DNA of 64,000 bases from JACMNW01 sp031406155. GTDB lineage: Bacteria > Pseudomonadota > Alphaproteobacteria > Rhodobacterales > Rhodobacteraceae. The position numbers and the translations under genes were made by a program. This document shows positions 53,214-62,294 of this stretch, piece after piece. The stretch is taken from the NCBI GenBank assembly GCA_031406155.1, contig JANOGW010000058.1, forward strand, positions 1 through 64,000, given 5' to 3'. Under the pieces are notes generated by a model. That model was not told the origin of the DNA. It saw only the letters and a list, made by a program, of their open reading frames with translations, and made no database searches. How positions within the stretch are numbered: position 1 is the stretch's first letter; every line of letters starts with the position of its first letter.

Positions 53214-54124
53214 TGAAGATCGCGCTCGTCGGCATCGGCAAGATCGCTGTGGATCAACATGTGCCAGCCATCGCCAATAGCCCCGACTGGGAACTGGCGG
53301 CGACGGTCAGCCGGTCTGGCACAGTTGACGGCGTGCAGGCCTTTACCGATTTTGCCGCCATGCTGGCCGCGCGGCCCGACATTCCCGCCGTGTCCCTTTG
53401 CCTGCCGCCGCAGCCGCGTTTCCCGTATGCCGAGGCGGCGCTGAAAGCTGGCCGCCATGTCATGCTGGAAAAGCCGCCCGGACAGACCCTTGCCGAAGTG
53501 CATGCGTTGCAAGCCTTGGCCTACCCCAATGGCGTATCTCTGTTCGCCACCTGGCACAGCCGCATGGCGCATGGCGTGGCGGCGGCCAAGGCATGGCTTG
53601 CGGATCGCAACGTCACTTCGGCCCATATCACGTGGAAAGAGGATGTCCGCAAATGGCATCCGGGCCAGGATTGGGTGTTCGAGCCGGGTGGCATGGGTGT
53701 CTTTGATCCCGGCATCAACGCCCTGTCGATCCTGACGGAAATTCTGCCTGCCCCGGTTCACCTGACCGCAGCAAGCCTGACCTATCCCGAAAACCGCCAG
53801 ACCCCGATTGCCGCAAACTTGACTTTCAGCGGCAATGTCACCGCCGATTTCGACTGGCGGCAAACCGGCCCGCAAACCTGGGATATCGAGGTGCAAACCG
53901 CTACCGGCACCCTGACCCTGCGCATGGGTGGCAACGTGCTGGAGATCGACGGAAAACCCGTTTCAGGCGAAAACACGATCATGGGCGAGTATCCCGCCCT
54001 TTACGCCCGGATGGCAAGCCTTGTGGCCAGCGCCAAAAGCGATGTCGATCTTGCCCCCATGGTGCATGTGGCGGATGCAATGACGCTGGGCCGACGGCTG
54101 TTCACAGAAGCGTTCGAGTTCTGA
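53213..54124 (+). CDS. Sugar 1-dehydrogenase, Gfo/Idh/MocA family (galactose/L-arabinose 1-dehydrogenase-like)
   Basis: A 303-residue NAD(P)-dependent dehydrogenase. The Rossmann motif is MKIALVGIGKIAVDQH and the catalytic Lys lies in MLEKPPGQTL; WHPGQDWVFEPGGMGVFDPGINA is the substrate-side signature with its aspartate. Homologues oxidise D-galactose or L-arabinose at C1 to the lactone. Its partner lactonase lies 40 bp further on the opposite strand. Translation is coupled to the dehydratase by TGATG. Confidence 0.84.
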   Translation: MKIALVGIGKIAVDQHVPAIANSPDWELAATVSRSGTVDGVQAFTDFAAMLAARPDIPAVSLCLPPQPRFPYAEAALKAGRHVMLEKPPGQTLAEVHALQALAYPNGVSLFATWHSRMAHGVAAAKAWLADRNVTSAHITWKEDVRKWHPGQDWVFEPGGMGVFDPGINALSILTEILPAPVHLTAASLTYPENRQTPIAANLTFSGNVTADFDWRQTGPQTWDIEVQTATGTLTLRMGGNVLEIDGKPVSGENTIMGEYPALYARMASLVASAKSDVDLAPMVHVADAMTLGRRLFTEAFEF

Positions 54125-54164
54125 CGGCTGGAGGCTCGTTCATACACCTCGGACTGCGCGGGCT

Positions 54165-55058
54165 TTAAGGTGTCTGCGCACCGTTTCTGTTCAGGGAAAC
54201 CGCGTAAAGGCTGGTGGTCGCGGTGATGAACAACTGATGCTTGGCCCGCCCACCAAAGCAGATGTTCGAGACCACCTCGGGCACAAGAACCTTGCCCAGC
54301 ACCTGCCCGTCCGGTGCAATGCAATGCACGCCATCCCCCGCTGAAGACCACAGATTGCCATCAGTATCGGTGCGGATACCGTCCGCACAGCCATGGCTGA
54401 CCGTATGAAAGACCGCACCCCCGGAAAGCCTGTCACCCGCCACGTCGAACATGCGGATATGCTGCGGGTCGGAGTGGAACATGCGGCCTGTGTCGGCGAT
54501 GTATAGGCGCGTCTCGTCCGGGGAAAACGCAAGCCCGTTCGGGCATCGAAAATCATCCGCCACCACCGAAATGCCGCCCGATGCATCCACACGGTACACC
54601 TGACAGGGCAGGTCTTGCGGTGATTTATGCCCTTCGTAATCGGTCACGATCCCGTAGTGCGGATCGGTAAACCAGATTGAGCCATCGGATTTCACCACCA
54701 CATCATTGGGCGAATTGAACCGCTTGCCGTTGTAGCTGTCGGCAATCACCGTCACGCGTCCGTCAAGCTCGGTTCGGGTCACCCGGCGCAGGCCATGCTC
54801 GCACGACACCAGCCGGCCCTCGCGATCACGCGTGTGGCCGTTGGAATAGTTCGACGGCTCGCGGTAGGTCGAAAGGCCAAGACCTGGCGTCCAGCGGAGT
54901 ATTTTGTTGTTCGGAATGTCGGAAAACAGTAGGCATCCGGCATCACCAAACCAGACCGGCCCTTCCGCCCAATCAAAGCCTGTGGCCAGCTTTTTCAAGG
55001 GCGCATTGCCCATCACATAGCTGCCAAAACGCGGATCAATGATCTCGAAAGACGTCAT
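54165..55058 (-). CDS. SMP-30/gluconolactonase-family lactonase
   Basis: A 297-residue six-bladed beta-propeller. Metal ligands: Glu in WAEGPVW, Asn in NSPNDVVV, Asn in CPNGLAFSPDE and Asp in CADGIRTDTDGN. It opens the sugar lactone made by the adjacent dehydrogenase to the sugar acid used by the dehydratase. It is convergent with that gene and has its own promoter on the other side. No signal peptide, so cytoplasmic. Confidence 0.88.
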   Translation of the reverse strand: MTSFEIIDPRFGSYVMGNAPLKKLATGFDWAEGPVWFGDAGCLLFSDIPNNKILRWTPGLGLSTYREPSNYSNGHTRDREGRLVSCEHGLRRVTRTELDGRVTVIADSYNGKRFNSPNDVVVKSDGSIWFTDPHYGIVTDYEGHKSPQDLPCQVYRVDASGGISVVADDFRCPNGLAFSPDETRLYIADTGRMFHSDPQHIRMFDVAGDRLSGGAVFHTVSHGCADGIRTDTDGNLWSSAGDGVHCIAPDGQVLGKVLVPEVVSNICFGGRAKHQLFITATTSLYAVSLNRNGAQTP

Positions 55059-55156
55059 CTGGTTAACCTCCCGCCGTTTTTGCAGTGCGCATTCCAGCCT
55101 GCGCGATCACCCGCACTTTGCCATCTTAGCTTTGCGAAGCGATTCGCGTAAAATCC

Positions 55157-56104
55157 TTACGGAATAAGCGTCAATAATGGCTGCCCGGCAAAATGTGCGA
55201 TCAGGTTATCGCGCACCAGCTTGCCCATTGCCTGACGTGTCTCGACCGTGCCGGACGCGTGATGGGGTTGCAGCAATACGTTTGGCAGGGCAACAAACCG
55301 CGGGTTCAATCGCGGCTCGCCCTCGAACACATCCAATGCGGCCGAGCCCAGCGCCCCGGTTTCCAGTGCGTCCAGCAGGGCATCTTCATCGACATTTGCT
55401 GCCCGCGAGATGTTGATCAGCATTCCTTGTGGACCAAGGGCTGCAAGCACCGGCCCGCTTACGATATGACGGGTCGCAGCCGAGGCATCGACTGTGACAA
55501 ACAAGAAATCCGAGCGGTCCGCCAAAGCCACCGGATCGGCGATATAGGCCCAATCGGCTGGTGTGGCCTTGGCACTGCGCGCGCTGTAGGCGATATCCAT
55601 ACCAAAGCCCTGCAACCGCTTGGCAACCTCCAGCCCGATGCGCCCCAGACCCAGAACGCCCGCGCGTTTGCCCCAGACGCGACGCTGCAACGGATAACCG
55701 CCCTTGGCTGCCCAAGACCCGCTCCGCGCCCAGGCTTCGGCACCGACCATGCCGCGTGCAAGGCACAGCATCATGCCGATCGCCAGATCCGCGCAATCCT
55801 CGCTCAGAACATCGGGGGTATTGGTCACCTTGATACCGCGTGCACGGCAAGCCGCGATATCCACTGCGTCATAGCCCACACCGTAGACCGAGATCAGTTC
55901 CAGTTTCGGGCAGGCATCGATGATTGCTTGCGTGGCGCCCAGATCACCGCGCGTAGCAATGGCGCGCACGTTCGGGCCAATTTCGACCAGATACGCCGCC
56001 TTGTCCGCCGCCTCGAAGTAGCGATGGCAACTGAATGCGGCGTCCAGCGGCACTTGATCCCATTCAGGATAGCTGCCGATCTGCAAAATCTGTGGTTTTG
56101 TCAC
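55157..56104 (-). CDS. D-isomer-specific 2-hydroxyacid dehydrogenase
   Basis: A 315-residue NAD(P)-dependent dehydrogenase. It has GVLGLGRIGLEVAKRL (nucleotide binding), NISRAANVDEDAL (catalytic Arg and acidic region) and QPHHASGTVETR with the catalytic His. Likely substrates are glyoxylate or hydroxypyruvate; the specificity is not clear from sequence. It starts at GTG 56104, with GGACGGAG upstream. It is divergent from ugd and shares a 227-bp region with it. Confidence 0.88.
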   Translation of the reverse strand: MTKPQILQIGSYPEWDQVPLDAAFSCHRYFEAADKAAYLVEIGPNVRAIATRGDLGATQAIIDACPKLELISVYGVGYDAVDIAACRARGIKVTNTPDVLSEDCADLAIGMMLCLARGMVGAEAWARSGSWAAKGGYPLQRRVWGKRAGVLGLGRIGLEVAKRLQGFGMDIAYSARSAKATPADWAYIADPVALADRSDFLFVTVDASAATRHIVSGPVLAALGPQGMLINISRAANVDEDALLDALETGALGSAALDVFEGEPRLNPRFVALPNVLLQPHHASGTVETRQAMGKLVRDNLIAHFAGQPLLTLIP

Positions 56105-56227
56105 GGCTGGCTCCGTCCTTGAATGTTATCGTTAACGTAGCGACTTTCGTGCAGGGTTGTCGAGTTGGAAATCCTTGATACGGCTCTGGTGCGTTTGCAA
56201 AGTTTGGTGAACCTCGACGTTTCGGCG

Positions 56228-56242
56228 GTGTCCGCCGGACAC
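56228..56242. promoter_or_regulatory. Inverted repeat upstream of ugd
   Basis: GTGTCC (56228-56233) and GGACAC (56237-56242) around a three-base GCC centre form a compact palindrome, about 90 bp before the ugd start in the divergent region. Candidate operator or small hairpin. Confidence 0.4.
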
Positions 56243-56331
56243 TGTCTAGGACCACCCCTGTTTCCGTTGACTTTGGCCCGACTTTCCAGCATCGGGAGTG
56301 CGTTGGAAAAAATACGTCAGAGGTGCTTGTC

Positions 56332-57636
56332 GTGAAGATTGCAGTTATCGGAACCGGATATGTCGGCCTTGTTTCTGGCGTCTGCTTTTCCGACTTTGGC
56401 CACGAGGTTGTCTGCGTCGACAAAAATCTGAGCAAGCTGGAATTGCTGCAAAAAGGTGGCGTTCCAATCTACGAGCCGGGGCTTGACGCGCTGATGGCCA
56501 AAAACGTGGCAGCGGGGCGTTTGTCTTTTACCGACGATCTGGCAAAGGCTGTTGACGGTGCCGGTGCGGTGTTCATCGCGGTCGGCACGCCGACCCGGCG
56601 CGGCGATGGCCATGCGGATCTGACCTATGTGATGGCGGCCGCCGCCGAAGTGGCGCAGTGCCTCACGGGCTATACGGTCGTCGTCACCAAATCCACTGTT
56701 CCGGTCGGCACCAACCGTCAGGTGCAATCTGTTATCGCCACCACCAACCCGAAAGCTGAATTTGACGTGGCTTCAAACCCCGAATTCCTGCGCGAAGGTG
56801 CGGCAATCGACGATTTCATGCGCCCTGACCGCGTGGTTGTCGGCGTCGAATCAGATCGCGCGAAAGAGGTGATGGCCGAGGTTTACCGCCCGCTCTTCCT
56901 GCGCGATTTTCCCGTGGTCTACACCGGCCTCGAATCCGCCGAGATGATCAAATACGCGGCCAACGCGTTTCTGGCCACTAAGATCACCTTCATCAATGAA
57001 ATCGCCGCCCTGTGCGAACGGGTAGGGGCGGATATCAAGGCGGTGTCCAAGGGCATGGGCATGGATGGCCGCATCGGCAACAAGTTCCTGCATGCCGGTC
57101 CCGGCTATGGCGGGTCGTGTTTCCCCAAGGATACCAAAGCGTTGGCGCGCATGGGTCAGGAACACGCGGTGCCCATGCAGATCACCGAGACCGTGATCAA
57201 GGTAAATGACGAGGTCAAGCGCCGGATGATCAGCAAGATTGAGGATCTGTGCGACGGTGTGATGCGCGACAAGGTCATTGCGGTTCTGGGTGTTACCTTC
57301 AAACCCAACACCGATGACATGCGCGATGCGCCGTCACTAACCATCGTGCCGGCACTGGTGGGGGCCGGTGCACGGGTGCGCGTGGTCGATCCGCAAGGCA
57401 GGCACGAAGGCGAAGCGTTGCTGCCCGGAGTCAAATGGCACGACAGCCCCTATCAGGCCACACAAGGGGCCGATCTGGTCGTGATCCTGACCGAATGGAA
57501 CGAGTTTCGGGCGCTGGATCTGGCCAAAATGGCGCGCAAGATGGCGACACCCCGGATGGCAGATCTGCGCAACCTCTATAGCGATGCGGAGGCGACACGC
57601 GCCGGATTTGACGCTTATGCCGGCGTCGGGCGCTGA
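56332..57636 (+). CDS. ugd: UDP-glucose 6-dehydrogenase
   Basis: A 434-residue nucleotide-sugar dehydrogenase of normal length. IAVIGTGYVGLVSGVCF binds NAD; NPEFLREGAAIDDF and YAANAFLATKITFINEIA follow, and GYGGSCFPKDTKAL contains the catalytic Cys. It oxidises UDP-glucose to UDP-glucuronate for surface polysaccharides. It is a paralogue of algD (27639) but differs in the substrate-region residues. It starts at GTG 56332 (AGAGG upstream); GTG 56323 is also open. The aldose-epimerase gene follows 10 bp later. Confidence 0.9.
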   Translation: MKIAVIGTGYVGLVSGVCFSDFGHEVVCVDKNLSKLELLQKGGVPIYEPGLDALMAKNVAAGRLSFTDDLAKAVDGAGAVFIAVGTPTRRGDGHADLTYVMAAAAEVAQCLTGYTVVVTKSTVPVGTNRQVQSVIATTNPKAEFDVASNPEFLREGAAIDDFMRPDRVVVGVESDRAKEVMAEVYRPLFLRDFPVVYTGLESAEMIKYAANAFLATKITFINEIAALCERVGADIKAVSKGMGMDGRIGNKFLHAGPGYGGSCFPKDTKALARMGQEHAVPMQITETVIKVNDEVKRRMISKIEDLCDGVMRDKVIAVLGVTFKPNTDDMRDAPSLTIVPALVGAGARVRVVDPQGRHEGEALLPGVKWHDSPYQATQGADLVVILTEWNEFRALDLAKMARKMATPRMADLRNLYSDAEATRAGFDAYAGVGR

Positions 57637-57646
57637 TTATTCCGGC

Positions 57647-58738
57647 ATGTTACCCGCTGGCGTGATCAAGGTCACGGCACGGGGGATCGAGTTCGGATTT
57701 GTTCCGAACTGCGGGATAGTTTCGAACCTGAGCGTCGAAGATCAGGGCCGCCGAATATCGATGATGCACCGGGCCCCGTGGGTGGTACCAGGTGCCCCTT
57801 TGCCCGCCGACGCACCACCGCATCAGGCCAGCCTGGAAGGCGATTTCTTTTGTGCACCGTTTTCGGACGCCTCTGCCGACGGTGCGCCTTTGCATGGATG
57901 GCCTGCTAATGGCCATTGGCAGGTGTCGCACCGCACAGACCCCCGGTCGCTGCGCTGCACGCTCGATCATACCGTCATGGGCGCAAGTGTGGTCAAGGAA
58001 CTGTCATTGTCTGACGACCACCCGTTTCTTTACCAGCGGCACATCTTTACCGGCGGGAATGGTGCCATTTCCGCAGCCAATCATGCGATGATTTCGCTGC
58101 CAAACGGCGGGCACTTGCGGTTCTCTGCCAAGCGATGGTTTGAAACCCCTTCGATGCCGCCAGAAACAGACCCCGGGCGCGGCCGATCTTGCCTGCGCTA
58201 CCCCGCGCGCAGCACCGATCCGCGGCAGTTTCCAAACGCAAATGGCGACGCAATCGATCTGACCCGCTATCCCTTTGGCCCCGCCCACGAAGATTTCGTC
58301 ATGGCGATTGAATCGCCCGAAAGCCCGCTCGGCTGGACGGCCGTCACCCGCCCCACCGAGGGCGATCTATACCTTAGCCTTCGCAACCCGCACCGCTTGC
58401 CGATGACGATGCTGTGGCATTCGAATGGCGGGCGCGATTATGCACCGTGGCTTGGCCGTCATTTCGGCTGTCTGGGGATCGAGGAAGGCATAGCGCTGCC
58501 CCTGCTGGACATCTCGGCCCGCGAAGACCCCGATCTTTTCGCCCGCGCTGGCCAAGCGTCCGCCCTTGTGATGGCACCGGGCACGCAGACCGACATTTGC
58601 CACGTAACGGGGTGCATCGCGTGGCCATCGGGTGAAGCCGTGCTTGATGTGCGCCTGTTGAACGACCAGATCATCGTGCTGGGGGAACAAGGGGCCGCGC
58701 GCACCCTGCCTTTCCACGGTGCATTTCTTTTTAACTAA
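57647..58738 (+). CDS. Aldose 1-epimerase-like protein
   Basis: A 363-residue protein resembling galactose-mutarotase folds: NCGIVSNLSVEDQGR near the N-terminus, GDFFCAPFSDASADGAPLHGW with a candidate catalytic His, and LSDDHPFLYQRHIF, then HFGCLGIEEGIA near the C-terminus. The exact active-site spacing differs from canonical GalM, so it may act on another sugar or sugar ring. It begins 10 bp after ugd without a strong Shine-Dalgarno. Its stop overlaps the convergent SARP-hydrolase stop by 8 bp. Confidence 0.68.
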   Translation: MLPAGVIKVTARGIEFGFVPNCGIVSNLSVEDQGRRISMMHRAPWVVPGAPLPADAPPHQASLEGDFFCAPFSDASADGAPLHGWPANGHWQVSHRTDPRSLRCTLDHTVMGASVVKELSLSDDHPFLYQRHIFTGGNGAISAANHAMISLPNGGHLRFSAKRWFETPSMPPETDPGRGRSCLRYPARSTDPRQFPNANGDAIDLTRYPFGPAHEDFVMAIESPESPLGWTAVTRPTEGDLYLSLRNPHRLPMTMLWHSNGGRDYAPWLGRHFGCLGIEEGIALPLLDISAREDPDLFARAGQASALVMAPGTQTDICHVTGCIAWPSGEAVLDVRLLNDQIIVLGEQGAARTLPFHGAFLFN

Positions 58739-60350
58739 TCGCGGTCGTGCCCGGCGACATATCCGGCCCCGTCTGCGCCGCCAGCGACGATAGGAACAGC
58801 TCAATCTCGCGGCGTGCCACCTCCCATGCCGGCTCGTGGCCGAGCAGGATATGGTTGCGGCTTTCCAGCGTCACAAATCGCGCGCCTGCGATACCCATCG
58901 CCAGTTCGCGCCCCTGATCCATACGGATGCGTTGATCATGCCGGGCATGCAGCACAAGCGTAGGCGCATTGATCAGCGGCAGGCAATCGCGCACATCGAT
59001 ATCGCCGAACGCATCCTGAAACCGGACCGCATTTTCCGCCGAGGTGGTCTGGCGCTGAAATTCATCGAACCATGCCAGTTCTTCGGTCGTGCCGTCGGGC
59101 ATGAATGTCTGCGAGAAAATATGCCGATACGCCGCCGTGCTGCTGCCCCAGCCAAGCCGGGTCAGCGTCATCACCGCTTCGCGCCGCTCGCGTTCTTCCG
59201 GCGTTGCCCCGATACGCCATCCGGTCGCATAGCCCCCGATCAGGATCAGGCCAGACACCCGTTCTGGATGGCGCGCGGCATAGGCAATCGCCACTGCACA
59301 GCCCTGCGACAGACCCAACAGTGGAAATCGCTGCAGTCCCAAATTATCGACAACCGTTTCAAGGTCTTGCACGAAGGCATCCATGCTCAGGTCGGCCACT
59401 GCCCAATCCGATAGCCCATTGCCGCGTTCATCATAGCGGACAAGGGTGTTCCGACTGGCCAGTGCCCCGAATGTCTTGCTCCAGATCGGGCTTTCCCAAT
59501 CCAGTTCGAGATGGTTCAGCCAATTCGCCGTCTTCACGATGGCCGGGCCAGACCCGACCGAAGCATAGGCGATGCGCACGCCATCTTGCGCCGTGCAAAA
59601 CCCGATGGTCTGACGCAACGTTGCGGAAGCCTGCGGATTTTCGGTGGCGGGTTCCTGAAACAGGTCATCGTTGACGGCAATCCCGGCTTCCGCCGCCACT
59701 GCACGGAAGTTTTCGACGACGGTCTCAGCCTCGGCCTTGCGTCCCGACCGACCCAGATACAGCGCCAAAGCGCCTGCCGCCCGGCTGGAAAACGGTGCGG
59801 CTGAAAGCCAGAGGCGGGCCCATTTTACCCTTTCATGGTCGTCCGCATCGGGGTGTAGAACGATCCGTTCCAACACCGATCGATAGAGCCCCGCAGCCTC
59901 TTCCCGCTCAGCAATCAGCCATGTCTGGAAGACCTCAGAGCCCGGAATGTCTAGGCCGTCCAGAAAAGGTTGTGCCAAGGTTGTGGCGATATCGCACAGC
60001 ACGGGCAGTTTTGTCTTGCCCTCCGACAGGGTCGATTTGATTTCTGCGTAATCGATCTTCACAGCCCGCGGGGCGAAGGCCACCCTGTCGCGGTCCGCCT
60101 CGATTCGTGTGGTGACGGGATCATTCACCAACGCGCGGATCTTGCTTAACGCCCAGCGCAATGATCCGCGCGGATCATCGGGCAGATCCCAGAACATCTC
60201 ACACAGCCGTTCGCGCCGCTGTGGCCTGTTGGTCAGGATCAGATAGGCAAGCACGGCGCGCGCCTTTCGCGATGGCGGCAAGACAGTGTCCACGCCGGAT
60301 CTGATCAGGCGCAATTCCCCGAACAATCGTATTTCAAGGTCAACGTTCAT
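58731..60350 (-). CDS. SARP-like DNA-binding/BTAD domain fused to an alpha/beta-hydrolase
   Basis: A 539-residue fusion. Residues 5-80 look like the winged-helix of SARP/OmpR-type activators (IRLFGELRLIRSG, SRKARAVLAYLIL, RGSLRWALSKIRALV). About 95-240 resemble a bacterial transcriptional activation (BTAD) helical repeat. About 270-530 are an alpha/beta-hydrolase: GLSQGCAVAIAYA holds nucleophile Ser near 348, LVLHARHD the Asp, and SRNHILLG the His. The triad looks complete, so a ligand-cleaving or ligand-sensing regulator is possible. ATG 60350 gives the standard SARP start. Tandem 12-bp repeats lie in its promoter. Confidence 0.78.
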   Translation of the reverse strand: MNVDLEIRLFGELRLIRSGVDTVLPPSRKARAVLAYLILTNRPQRRERLCEMFWDLPDDPRGSLRWALSKIRALVNDPVTTRIEADRDRVAFAPRAVKIDYAEIKSTLSEGKTKLPVLCDIATTLAQPFLDGLDIPGSEVFQTWLIAEREEAAGLYRSVLERIVLHPDADDHERVKWARLWLSAAPFSSRAAGALALYLGRSGRKAEAETVVENFRAVAAEAGIAVNDDLFQEPATENPQASATLRQTIGFCTAQDGVRIAYASVGSGPAIVKTANWLNHLELDWESPIWSKTFGALASRNTLVRYDERGNGLSDWAVADLSMDAFVQDLETVVDNLGLQRFPLLGLSQGCAVAIAYAARHPERVSGLILIGGYATGWRIGATPEERERREAVMTLTRLGWGSSTAAYRHIFSQTFMPDGTTEELAWFDEFQRQTTSAENAVRFQDAFGDIDVRDCLPLINAPTLVLHARHDQRIRMDQGRELAMGIAGARFVTLESRNHILLGHEPAWEVARREIELFLSSLAAQTGPDMSPGTTAIS

Positions 60351-60693
60351 GTCGTGTCCCGTGGAATGCAGTTCAAAAATACCATGTTTACCCAAGGTAA
60401 TACCACGCTGGTTACAACGCTGGCTACAACCGCAAGTCGTGATACCCCCGCCTGACGATCCGCAGGCCATGCAGCGCACGGGCAGGGTGGGGGCATCCAT
60501 TGCTTTTCCAACTGCGGCATCGTTGGCAGTACGACCGTCTCGCATTTCTGAGGCGGGCTTGCTGGTCTGCAGTGGTACCTATTCTTCCCCGCCATTGCAT
60601 CTTGCAAGAACCGGCGTCTGGTAATTTTTCGACGGCCAGACGCCGAAACTTCCAAAGTCTTGAACGCGAGATAGAAAAACGAAAGGCATTTAC
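60351..60693. other. Divergent intergenic region, 343 bp
   Basis: Between the SARP-hydrolase gene and the DUF1127-like gene. It contains two adjacent 12-bp direct repeats (60407-60430) and the promoters of both neighbours. A 65-codon open frame ending at 60697 is present but lacks family similarity or a Shine-Dalgarno and is probably not a gene. Confidence 0.5.
60407..60430. repeat. Tandem 12-bp direct repeat upstream of the SARP-hydrolase gene
   Basis: GCTGGTTACAAC (60407-60418) and GCTGGCTACAAC (60419-60430) differ in one base and abut without gap, 57-80 bp before the SARP-like start. SARP activators are known to bind direct repeats, so autoregulation is plausible. Confidence 0.55.
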
Positions 60694-60894
60694 ATGACAA
60701 TTCTTCAAATCAAATTTGGCCGTTTCGGTCAATTCGTTGCCAACCGGCGTCTTTACGCAAACCGAATCCGCCATTTTCGCCGCCTGTTGCAACTGTCGGA
60801 CGCTGATCTGGCGGGGCTTGACATCACCCGCGCCGAGATCCGCAACCGCATGGCGCGACTGCACATCTGGCTGAAGGCACAATCTGTCCGCTGA
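60694..60894 (+). CDS. Small DUF1127-like protein
   Basis: A 66-residue basic protein. The C-terminal part LQLSDADLAGLDITRAEIRNRM matches the DUF1127 pattern (LL-x-L-x-D-x-x-L-x-D-I-G-x-x-R-x-x-I) in outline. Such small arginine-rich proteins in alphaproteobacteria bind RNA and affect phosphate or carbon regulation; the role here is unknown. AAAGG at 60682-60686 sits seven bases before ATG 60694. It is followed 39 bp later by the small membrane protein gene. Confidence 0.72.
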   Translation: MTILQIKFGRFGQFVANRRLYANRIRHFRRLLQLSDADLAGLDITRAEIRNRMARLHIWLKAQSVR

Positions 60895-60933
60895 TTCCAC
60901 TTTTCCGTTCGTGCCTACCGAAGGATACACTCC

Positions 60934-61353
60934 ATGCGCATCGCATATCTCTGCTTCATTCTGGCCGCACTTGCCGGAACAACCGGTATTTCCATGGGCA
61001 TCTACATGGGCATCAATCAGGATTTTACCCTTGCCCCCAGCCACGCCCACCTTAACCTTCTGGGCTGGGTTACAATGTCGATCTACGGCCTTTATCACCG
61101 TGCCGCGACATCCCCATCCCGGCCGCTCGACTGGACACAAGCCCTATGCGGCGGTCTCGGGTTTCCGCTGATGGCAGGTGGCCTTGGCCACTATCTGGCG
61201 ACGGGTAGCGATGCGCTTGCCCCGGTAGTTATCGTCGGCTCATTGGCTTGCCTTCTGTCCATGGTGTTGTTCGTGGCCATCCTGATCCGGGACGCCTTTG
61301 CCGGAACGTTCAAGGACAAGATCCCAGTGAACCAGCGGGCGCATGGGTGGTGA
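60934..61353 (+). CDS. Small four-helix membrane protein with HAHLNLLGW motif
   Basis: A 139-residue inner-membrane protein with about four hydrophobic helices (LCFILAALAGTTGISMGIYM, LLGWVTMSIYGL, FPLMAGGLGHYLA, VVIVGSLACLLSMVLFVAIL). The HAHLNLLGW segment, followed by YGLYHR, recalls heme-copper oxidase subunit-like small proteins, but no function is assigned. It probably shares a transcript with the DUF1127-like gene. Confidence 0.65.
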   Translation: MRIAYLCFILAALAGTTGISMGIYMGINQDFTLAPSHAHLNLLGWVTMSIYGLYHRAATSPSRPLDWTQALCGGLGFPLMAGGLGHYLATGSDALAPVVIVGSLACLLSMVLFVAILIRDAFAGTFKDKIPVNQRAHGW

Positions 61354-61616
61354 TGCGGCCGCCGGCTGTCGGCCTGCGCCGGATCAAGCGGCGCGGGCCC
61401 ACCAACGCAAACGCCTTGGCCGCGGCGTTTATTCACCCGCGTGACGCTTTGATCGTGATCGGGGCCATGGCCCCGGCTGTCTGCCGCCCCGTGCAGACAA
61501 TTTTCGCTGCCCGCTGAATAAACCCGCCCCGCAAGGCGTTGTTTGATCATGGGCAGCATCTGCCCGGACACAACGCTGATTCAAGCGTTCCCCATGTAGC
61601 ATAAAGGACCTTTCAG

Positions 61617-62159
61617 ATGACCCCTATACAAACACTTCTCGCCGGCGTTTTCGCAGCGTCAATTGCCACCATGGGCTTTGCCGCCGGATCGGATTCAACC
61701 GAACCCCCGGTGCGCACCGAAACCACCAAAAAATGCAAAGACGGCAAAGTTTGGGACAAGGAAAAACGCCGCTGTGTCAAAGCCCAAAGCGGTGCCATGT
61801 CGGATGACAATATTTACGATGCGGCGCGCGAACTGGCTTATGATGGGCAATATGACAATGCCTTGCAGGTGCTTGAAGCCGCTGCCAACCCGAACGATCC
61901 GCGCATCTTGAACTACAAGGGTTTCTCGCTGCGCAAGTCTGGCAGGCTGGAAGAAGGCATGGCGTTCTATCAGGCTGCGCTGAAGATTGATCCCGATTAC
62001 ATTCTGGCCCGGTCCTACATGGGGCAGGCGATGATCTCTGAGGGCAATGCTGACGGTGCCAAGGAACAGCTGCGCCAGATCGCGGATCGCGGCGGCAAGG
62101 ATACCTGGGCCTATGCAGCCTTGGACAAAGCCCTGCGCGGCGAAGCGACTACCTGGTAA
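61617..62159 (+). CDS. Exported TPR-repeat protein
   Basis: A 180-residue protein with a signal peptide (LLAGVFAASIATMGFAAG). A short cysteine pair (KKCKDGKVWDKEKRRCVK) lies near the mature N-terminus, and three to four TPR helices follow (YDGQYDNALQVLEAA, ILNYKGFSLRKSGRLEEGM, ARSYMGQAMISEGNADGA). It probably forms periplasmic protein contacts. ATG 61617 follows AGGAC. The 263 bp before it hold no clear gene. The ECF sigma gene follows on the same strand after 135 bp. Confidence 0.78.
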   Translation: MTPIQTLLAGVFAASIATMGFAAGSDSTEPPVRTETTKKCKDGKVWDKEKRRCVKAQSGAMSDDNIYDAARELAYDGQYDNALQVLEAAANPNDPRILNYKGFSLRKSGRLEEGMAFYQAALKIDPDYILARSYMGQAMISEGNADGAKEQLRQIADRGGKDTWAYAALDKALRGEATTW

Positions 62160-62294
62160 GACCGCATGCCGAAGCCATCCCCCAACCTGTTTCCGCCGGC
62201 CCGAAAGGTCGGCGGTTGCACCCCTGCCCGCGACTGTGTTCACCTGAAACTGGTTGGCCGCGCGCACCATGAACACGACCGGGGATTGCAGATC

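Noticed and set aside
61354..61616. An 89-codon open frame in the gap before the TPR gene
   Set aside because: It begins inside the preceding membrane-protein gene, lacks a Shine-Dalgarno and has no recognisable motif.
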